Positions 58,986 through 64,000 of a stretch of DNA of 64,000 nt are shown one piece after another. The first letter of the stretch is position 1. Every line of letters starts with the position of its first letter. Under the pieces are notes generated by a model that did not search any database, was not told where the DNA came from, and saw only the letters and a list, made by a program, of their open reading frames with translations. The DNA is from Roseateles subflavus (GTDB lineage: Bacteria; Pseudomonadota; Gammaproteobacteria; Burkholderiales; Burkholderiaceae_C), in NCBI RefSeq assembly GCF_030285365.1, contig NZ_JASVDS010000002.1, positions 496,001 through 560,000 on the forward strand, given 5' to 3'. The position numbers and the translations under genes are program-made.

Positions 58986-60176
58986 TCAGTTCGGGTTGTC
59001 CTCGGCCTTGGGTCGCGGCCGCAGGCCGATCTTCAGCACGAAGGACTTGCGCTCCGGCCCCCGCTGCACCTCGAGCTTCGCCTGGCTGCCGGGCGTCAGG
59101 GCGGCCACGGCCGTCAGCAGCTCGGCGGGGCTCTGCACGGCCTTGCCGGCCACGTTGATCACCACGTCTCCCGGCTTGATGCCCGCCGCCTCGGCCGGGC
59201 CCTTGAGAATCACGCCGCTGACCATCACCCCGCGCAGCTGCGGCAGGTGGAAAGCCTCGAGCACTTCGGGCGTCAGTTCGCGGGTCTGCACCCCCACCCA
59301 ACCGCGCGAGACCTGCCCCTGCTTGATCAGGGCCTCCATGACTTCACGGGCGAGGCTCACGGGAATGGCGAAGCCGATGCCCATGCTGCCGCCGCTGCGC
59401 GAGTAGATGGCGGTGTTGATGCCCAGCAGCTGCCCCTGGGTGTCCACCAGCGCGCCGCCCGAGTTGCCGGGATTGATGGCTGCGTCCGTCTGGATGAAGT
59501 TCTCGAAGGTCGAGAGACCCAGCTGCTTGCGCCCCAGGGCGCTCACGATGCCCGAGGTCACCGTCTGGCCCACGTTGAAGGGATTGCCGATGGCCAGCAC
59601 GGCATCGCCGACCTGCAGGGTGTCGGCCTCGCCCAGGCGCATCACCGGCAGGTTGGGCAGGCGGATGCGCAGCACGGCGAGGTCGGTGTCGGGGTCGGTG
59701 CCGATCAGCTCGGCGGTGGTCTCGCGGCCGTCGCTCAGCTGGATGAGGATCTCCGTGGCGTTCTCCACCACGTGGTTGTTGGTCAGCACATAGCCTTCGG
59801 GTGACACGATCACGCCGGAGCCGGTGCCGCGCGGGCCGTCGCGCTCGTCGTCATCGGGGCTGCCGCCGTGGTAGCGCAGCCAGGCTTCCTCTTCCTCGCT
59901 CATGGGCTGCCCGGGCTTGCTGGCGCTGATGCTGACCACGGCGGGTGCGGCGAGGCGGGCGGCGTCGGCGTAGCCGGGACGCTTGCCCTGGCTCGCGCCC
60001 AGCTGCAGGCTCGGGGCCGGATGGAGGCTGCCCTGGAGCCACTGCGGCTTGAGCGTGGCCACCACGAAGTAGCCGGCCAGCGCAACGGTCGTGGCCTGGG
60101 AGAAAATCAGCCACGAACGGCGCAGGGGCGAGGGCGCTCCCGAAGCCGGTGACGAAGACGAGGATGGTGTGGACAT
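58986..60176 (-). CDS. Do-family serine endopeptidase (DegQ/DegS-like)
   Basis: 396 residues. An N-terminal membrane helix (SQATTVALAGYFVVATL) anchors it in the inner membrane. The protease domain has the triad His in LTNNHVVENATEI, Asp in PDTDLAVLRIRLP and Ser in NPGNSGGALVDTQ. A single PDZ domain follows (RGVMVSGVILKGPAEAAGIK). One PDZ plus an anchor fits the DegS/AlgW branch, which triggers envelope stress responses, but DegQ-like processing roles are also possible. Its ATG overlaps the divergent Nif3 ATG by 2 bp. Confidence 0.9.
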   Translation of the reverse strand: MSTPSSSSSPASGAPSPLRRSWLIFSQATTVALAGYFVVATLKPQWLQGSLHPAPSLQLGASQGKRPGYADAARLAAPAVVSISASKPGQPMSEEEEAWLRYHGGSPDDDERDGPRGTGSGVIVSPEGYVLTNNHVVENATEILIQLSDGRETTAELIGTDPDTDLAVLRIRLPNLPVMRLGEADTLQVGDAVLAIGNPFNVGQTVTSGIVSALGRKQLGLSTFENFIQTDAAINPGNSGGALVDTQGQLLGINTAIYSRSGGSMGIGFAIPVSLAREVMEALIKQGQVSRGWVGVQTRELTPEVLEAFHLPQLRGVMVSGVILKGPAEAAGIKPGDVVINVAGKAVQSPAELLTAVAALTPGSQAKLEVQRGPERKSFVLKIGLRPRPKAEDNPN

Positions 60177-60969
60177 GAAGGACAGTACCCAGGCGACCGG
60201 TCATGAAGGGGGGCAGGCCTTGCCCCGCGAAGCGCTGCTGCGCCTGCTGGACGGCTGGCTGGAGCCGGGTCGCTTCAAGGATTATGGGCCCAACGGCCTG
60301 CAGGTTGAGGGTCAACCCGGGGTCCGCCGGGTGCTGTGTGGCGTGACCGCCAGCCTGGCGCTGATCGACGCCGCCATCGAGCGCGGGGCGGACACCCTGC
60401 TGGTTCACCATGGCCTGTTCTGGCGCGGCCAGGAGCAGCGCCTGACGGGCTGGATGAAGACCCGCCTGCAGCGCCTGCTGGCCCACGACATCAACCTCAT
60501 CGCCTACCACCTGCCGCTGGACGCGCATGCCGAGCTGGGCAACAACGCGCAGCTCGGGCGCCAGTTCGGCTGGGAGGCCGATGCCCGCTTCGGCGACCAG
60601 GACCTGGGCTTTGCCGGCCCCTTGCCTGCCGATCAGCAGACGCTCGCCGGCCTGCAGGCGGTGCTGGAGCGGCAGCTGGCCCGGCCGGTGGTGGCCGTCC
60701 CGGGGGATGGCCGCCCACTGCGGCGCGTGGCCTGGTGCACGGGCGGAGCGCAGGGCTTCTTCGAGGCGGCCATCGCCAGCGGGGCCGATGTCTTCGTCAC
60801 GGGGGAGATCTCCGAGCCCCAGGCGCATTACGCCGCGGAGACCGGGGTCGCCTTCGTGGCGGCCGGTCACCACGCCACGGAGCGCTACGGCGTGCAGGCC
60901 GTGGGCCGTCGCCTGGCCGAGGAGCTGGGCGTCGCGGTCGAGTTCCTGGACCTCCACAACCCCGCGTGA
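60175..60969 (+). CDS. Nif3-like dinuclear metal centre protein (YbgI family)
   Basis: 264 residues. DYGPNGLQVEGQPGVRRVLC near residue 38, DTLLVHHGLFWRG (metal-binding His pair), INLIAYHLPLDAH and the C-terminal VAAGHHATERYGVQ are the family signatures. The family forms hexameric rings with a two-metal site and has no settled function, though GTP cyclohydrolase-type roles have been proposed. Alternative starts at 60091 or near residue 17 (TTG) exist. It overlaps pdxA by 1 bp (TGATG). Confidence 0.9.
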   Translation: MKDSTQATGHEGGQALPREALLRLLDGWLEPGRFKDYGPNGLQVEGQPGVRRVLCGVTASLALIDAAIERGADTLLVHHGLFWRGQEQRLTGWMKTRLQRLLAHDINLIAYHLPLDAHAELGNNAQLGRQFGWEADARFGDQDLGFAGPLPADQQTLAGLQAVLERQLARPVVAVPGDGRPLRRVAWCTGGAQGFFEAAIASGADVFVTGEISEPQAHYAAETGVAFVAAGHHATERYGVQAVGRRLAEELGVAVEFLDLHNPA

Positions 60970-62003
60970 TGCCGATGCTGCCCCTGCTGATCACCCAGGG
61001 CGATGCCTGTGGCATCGGTCCCGAGATTGCCGTGGCCGCCTGGGCGGCCGAACACGCCGCGCCGGGCCTGCCGCCGCTGTGCCTGGTGGGCGACGTGGCC
61101 GTGTGGCGCCGTGCCGTTCAATGGGCGGGCCTGGACCTGCCGGTCGCCGTGCTGGACGCGCCGGGTGAGGCGGCCGCCGTGCCGCCCCGCTGCCTGCCCG
61201 TGTGGCAGCCGCCCGGGCTGCCGGCGGACCTCGCCGCCGAGCCGCCGGGGCGGATCAGCGCCAAGGCCGGCGCGGCAGCGGCCCGCTGCATCGAGGCGGC
61301 CGTCGCGCGCGTGCTGGCGGGCGAGGGCGCGGGCCTCGTCACCGCGCCGATCCACAAGGAGGCCCTGCATGCCGCCGGCGTGCCGTTCCCGGGCCACACC
61401 GAGATGCTGCAGGCCCTGGCGACGCCGCCGGGCGCTGCGCCGCCGCCGGTGCGCATGATGCTGGCCAACGAGGAGCTGAGGACGGTGCTGGTGACGATCC
61501 ACGTCTCGCTGCGCCGGGCGCTGGACCTGGTGACGGCCCAGGCCGTGCTCGAGACGGTGCGCATCACGCAGGCCTCGCTGCGGCGCTTCGGCATTGCGTC
61601 GCCGCGCATCGCCGTGGCCGGGCTCAATCCGCATGCGGGCGAGGGCGGCCTGTTCGGGGACGAGGAGCTTCGCGAGATCGCGCCGGCCATCGCGGCGGCC
61701 CGGGCCGAGGGCATCGACGCCCAGGGCCCGTTTGCCCCGGACACGGTCTTCATGCGCGCCCGTCACGCGCCGCCCGCCCACCCGGGCGAGTTCGATGCCG
61801 TGGTGGCGATGACGCACGACCACGGCCTCATCCCCGTGAAGTACCTCGGCGTCGAGCAGGGCGTGAACGTCACGCTGGGCCTGCCTTTCGTGCGCACGAG
61901 CCCCGACCATGGCACCGCCTTCGACATCGTGGGCCAGCGCCGGGCGGACGCCTCCAGCATGCGGGCGGCGCTGCGCATGGCCTGGCAGCTGAGCCGGGGC
62001 TGA
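60969..62003 (+). CDS. pdxA: 4-hydroxythreonine-4-phosphate dehydrogenase
   Basis: NAD- and metal-dependent enzyme of pyridoxal phosphate synthesis. 344 residues. LITQGDACGIGPEIAVAAWA at the start, GLVTAPIHKEALHAAGVPFP, GHTEMLQ, AVAGLNPHAGEGGLFGDEEL and HDHGLIPVKYLG (metal-binding His residues) are diagnostic. The start overlaps the Nif3 stop, indicating translational coupling. Confidence 0.93.
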   Translation: MPMLPLLITQGDACGIGPEIAVAAWAAEHAAPGLPPLCLVGDVAVWRRAVQWAGLDLPVAVLDAPGEAAAVPPRCLPVWQPPGLPADLAAEPPGRISAKAGAAAARCIEAAVARVLAGEGAGLVTAPIHKEALHAAGVPFPGHTEMLQALATPPGAAPPPVRMMLANEELRTVLVTIHVSLRRALDLVTAQAVLETVRITQASLRRFGIASPRIAVAGLNPHAGEGGLFGDEELREIAPAIAAARAEGIDAQGPFAPDTVFMRARHAPPAHPGEFDAVVAMTHDHGLIPVKYLGVEQGVNVTLGLPFVRTSPDHGTAFDIVGQRRADASSMRAALRMAWQLSRG

Positions 62004-62036
62004 GCGCCACCTGCGGGCGCGGCGGGGGAGGCGTGG

Positions 62037-62057
62037 GGCCGGCCCGGGTGGCCGGCC
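62037..62057. terminator. Hairpin between convergent pdxA and DUF1631 genes
   Basis: GGCCGGCC-CGGGT-GGCCGGCC, a perfect 8-bp stem in the 60-bp spacer between the two stop codons. No T tract follows, so the termination mechanism is uncertain. Confidence 0.45.
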
Positions 62058-62063
62058 GCCGGG

Positions 62064-64000
62064 TCACTGCTGCGTGTTGAGCGCGGCGAGCTGCTTGCGG
62101 GCGCGCGCGGTGGCCCGCTCGAGCAGGTAGGCGTTCTCGAAGGCGCGCAGGCGGCCGGTCTCGCAGAGCTTGCGCAGCATGCGCGCGGTCATGGTGACCG
62201 TCTGCTGGTGCTTGTGGCCCTGGGTGAAGATGAAGAAGCTGCGGCCGGCGCTGATGTGGGCCAGGCGGACCTTGCGCCACTGCTCGCCCGTGTTCATCTG
62301 GTAGGCGAAACCCAGCTGCAGATGCTCGATCAGCAGGACGCCGGAGCTGGGCTCGGGTTCGTCGGTGGCGGCGGGGAGGCCGTCGATGCTGATGTCCACG
62401 GCCTGCAGCGGGGCTTCCTGGGCGGTGATGTCGATGTCGACATGACCCGCCCAGTCGACGGCCGCGTCCTGGATCAGACCCAGGCTGGAGGCCTCCTTGG
62501 CATTGAGCCCCTGGGCGAGGTCGATGTCGACGTCGCCGGACTCCGTGTCCCGGAACTCCTCGGGCTGCACCGGCGGGAGGTCCTGCTCCTTGGGGGCCTC
62601 GATGCCAAAGACGGCCTCGAGCTGCTTGACCAGCAGGTTGTAGTCCAGTGCGGAGAGCCCCTGGCCCTTCAGCGACTCGGCATGCACCGGCAGCAGCTGG
62701 CCGATGAAGGGCTTGCGCATCGACTCCGGCCAGGCAATCAGATCCAGGCCTTCGTTGAGCGTCTGCATCATGCGGGGCAGGGCGCTCAGGAAGGCCTGGC
62801 GCTGCGGCCCGGCGGCCTTGGGCTGCACGCTCAGGACGAGGTCACGGCCGAACTGGCGGAAGCGCTTCTCGCGGTCCTCGCTGCCCCCCTCGTGGCGCGT
62901 CGCCTGCACGATGGCGCCGCTCCAGGTCTGGGCCAGGAACTCGCGCAGGAAGTCCGGCATCGGCACCTTGGCGAGGTTCTGGGCGAGCTGCTTGGCATAG
63001 CGCTGCTGCAGGCGGAGATCGGTCTCCTTGCGCTCAACCAGCGCCGCGGCATTCCCGTGGGCCTGCAGGGTCTGGGCCGTCTGGGCGCTGATGAAGGCCT
63101 CGAGATCGTCGAGCTTCTGCTCGTAGATCTCGATGCGCTCGAAGTCGCCGCCGCTGACGTCATGGACCAGCGAGCGCACGTGCTCGAGGAATTCCTTGCC
63201 GGGGGAGTCGCCGAAGTCATCGTAGGCACAGGCCAGCGACGCCAGGCGGTTGATGAAGCGGCGCACCGGGTGGCGGCGCGACGAGAAGAAGGTGTTGTCC
63301 CCCAGCGCGGCGCGCAGCACGGGCAGCTGCAGCTGGGCCAGCAGGCGCGCCATCTGGGGCGGCACCTTGGCGTCCGACAGGATGTGGTCGAACAGGCTGC
63401 CCACCACGTCGATGACCATGTGGTCGAGGGAGCCGGTGGCGGCCTGGCGCAGGGCGTCGCGGTGCAGGTGGATGAGGTTGGGCGGCAGCGGGTAGACGCC
63501 GCCGGGGGCGGTGTCCTCTCCCCATTCGCCGGCCTGCTGCATGCCTGCCAGGGCGCCGCTGATGGAGATGCCGCCGGGCAGGGCGCCGGAGACGGTGCTG
63601 CCGAAGCCGGACCCGCCATGGCCCGTCATCCCACCGGCGATGCCACCGGCCGGGAGCGGGAGCGTCGAGAGCCGCCGCAGCAGCTCCATCAGCTGGGGAT
63701 CGACATTGCCCATGACGCCGGCCCCGGCGTAGCCGCCATAGGCCTGGCCGTAGCCGCCGGTGAAGGTGCTCTGCACGCCGCCGCCGGACGGCATGCCATA
63801 GCCCGGCTGCCCATAGCCGCCGACGCCGCCGAAGCCGCTGGCCTGCGGGCCGAGCCCGCCAAAGCGGGAGTTGCCGATGGGGCCGCCGAGGTCGCCCGCG
63901 ACGCTGCTCGGGCCGCTGTTCATGCCTCCCATGCCGGCCATGCCGCCGGCGGGATTCAGCGAGCGCACGCGCAGGTCCTGCTGGCGCAGGCCGCGGCTGC
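62064..64000 (-). CDS. DUF1631 family protein, C-terminal part (cut by window edge)
   Basis: At least 645 residues in the window, and the frame stays open to the right edge, so the N-terminus lies outside. A Gly/Met-rich low-complexity stretch (GGMAGMGGMNSG, GGVGGYGQPGYGMPSGG) spans the first part. The helical DUF1631 core follows (HLHRDALRQAATGSLDHMVI, ARLLAQLQLPVLRAALGDNT, SSRRHPVRRFINRLASL). The C-terminus has a PilZ-like beta region (WRKVRLAHISAGRSFFIFTQ). Function unknown. Confidence 0.83.
   Translation of the reverse strand, partial: SRGLRQQDLRVRSLNPAGGMAGMGGMNSGPSSVAGDLGGPIGNSRFGGLGPQASGFGGVGGYGQPGYGMPSGGGVQSTFTGGYGQAYGGYAGAGVMGNVDPQLMELLRRLSTLPLPAGGIAGGMTGHGGSGFGSTVSGALPGGISISGALAGMQQAGEWGEDTAPGGVYPLPPNLIHLHRDALRQAATGSLDHMVIDVVGSLFDHILSDAKVPPQMARLLAQLQLPVLRAALGDNTFFSSRRHPVRRFINRLASLACAYDDFGDSPGKEFLEHVRSLVHDVSGGDFERIEIYEQKLDDLEAFISAQTAQTLQAHGNAAALVERKETDLRLQQRYAKQLAQNLAKVPMPDFLREFLAQTWSGAIVQATRHEGGSEDREKRFRQFGRDLVLSVQPKAAGPQRQAFLSALPRMMQTLNEGLDLIAWPESMRKPFIGQLLPVHAESLKGQGLSALDYNLLVKQLEAVFGIEAPKEQDLPPVQPEEFRDTESGDVDIDLAQGLNAKEASSLGLIQDAAVDWAGHVDIDITAQEAPLQAVDISIDGLPAATDEPEPSSGVLLIEHLQLGFAYQMNTGEQWRKVRLAHISAGRSFFIFTQGHKHQQTVTMTARMLRKLCETGRLRAFENAYLLERATARARKQLAALNTQQ

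Overview
The window is a gene-dense, very GC-rich piece of chromosome. It most likely comes from a betaproteobacterium of the order Burkholderiales (Rubrivivax/Leptothrix/Roseateles-like). The pointers are the dusB-fis-purH operon, a PHA-granule phasin with a histone-H1-like tail, a his-tat operon (hisI-hisE-hinT-tatABC), an argB/HAD/slmA neighbourhood, a Bug-type (TctC) binding protein, a PEP-CTERM protein and an SOS imuA-imuB-dnaE2 operon. No rRNA, tRNA, CRISPR array, insertion sequence or prophage was seen.

Layout. 1-3.1 kb: dusB-fis-purH (purH cut by the window edge), a DUF3052 protein and an amino-acid-type binding protein, all on the minus strand. 3.2-8.5 kb: a YqaA membrane protein, an M32 carboxypeptidase with two tandem terminators, a PEP-CTERM protein, a patatin lipase and a PhaF-like phasin. 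8.8-15.1 kb: a two-domain fatty acyl-CoA reductase-like protein, then accessory genes including a serine-hydrolase remnant, an NTF2-like protein, a YCII protein and a repeat-bearing lipoprotein. 15.4-22.4 kb: a divergent oxidoreductase/LysR pair, nudC, a class D beta-lactamase, a large putative regulator, an isochorismatase-like hydrolase and slyX. 22.6-25.2 kb: a compact three-gene locus encoding a 56-residue Cys-containing peptide, an M50 site-2-type protease with a PqqD-like N-terminus and an LpxL-like acyltransferase. This is the best candidate for an undescribed (lipo)peptide pathway. 25.2-28.3 kb: small membrane or secreted proteins, a TlpA-like thioredoxin and a frameshifted membrane protein. 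28.4-34.9 kb: the SOS mutasome operon with a clear promoter and LexA box. 35.0-36.5 kb: a Cys-rich small ORF, a GNAT and a methyltransferase.

36.5-46.4 kb holds a Crp/Fnr-type regulator divergent from a probable acid uptake and activation operon: an acyl-CoA synthetase, a complete Liv-type ABC transporter, a small protein and a phenylacetate-CoA-ligase-like enzyme. A 16-bp dyad in the divergent spacer is a likely operator. 46.5-50.7 kb: two periplasmic binding proteins, a cupin, a VOC protein, dtd and a cation-efflux protein. 50.9-58.9 kb is mostly housekeeping: argB, a HAD nucleotidase, an orphan response regulator, slmA, a DUF815 ATPase, a MutT protein, hisI, hisE, a small membrane protein, hinT and tatABC. 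59-64 kb: a Do-family protease, a Nif3-like protein, pdxA and the C-terminal part of a DUF1631 protein that runs off the right edge.

Family assignments were made by eye from motifs, without database searches.
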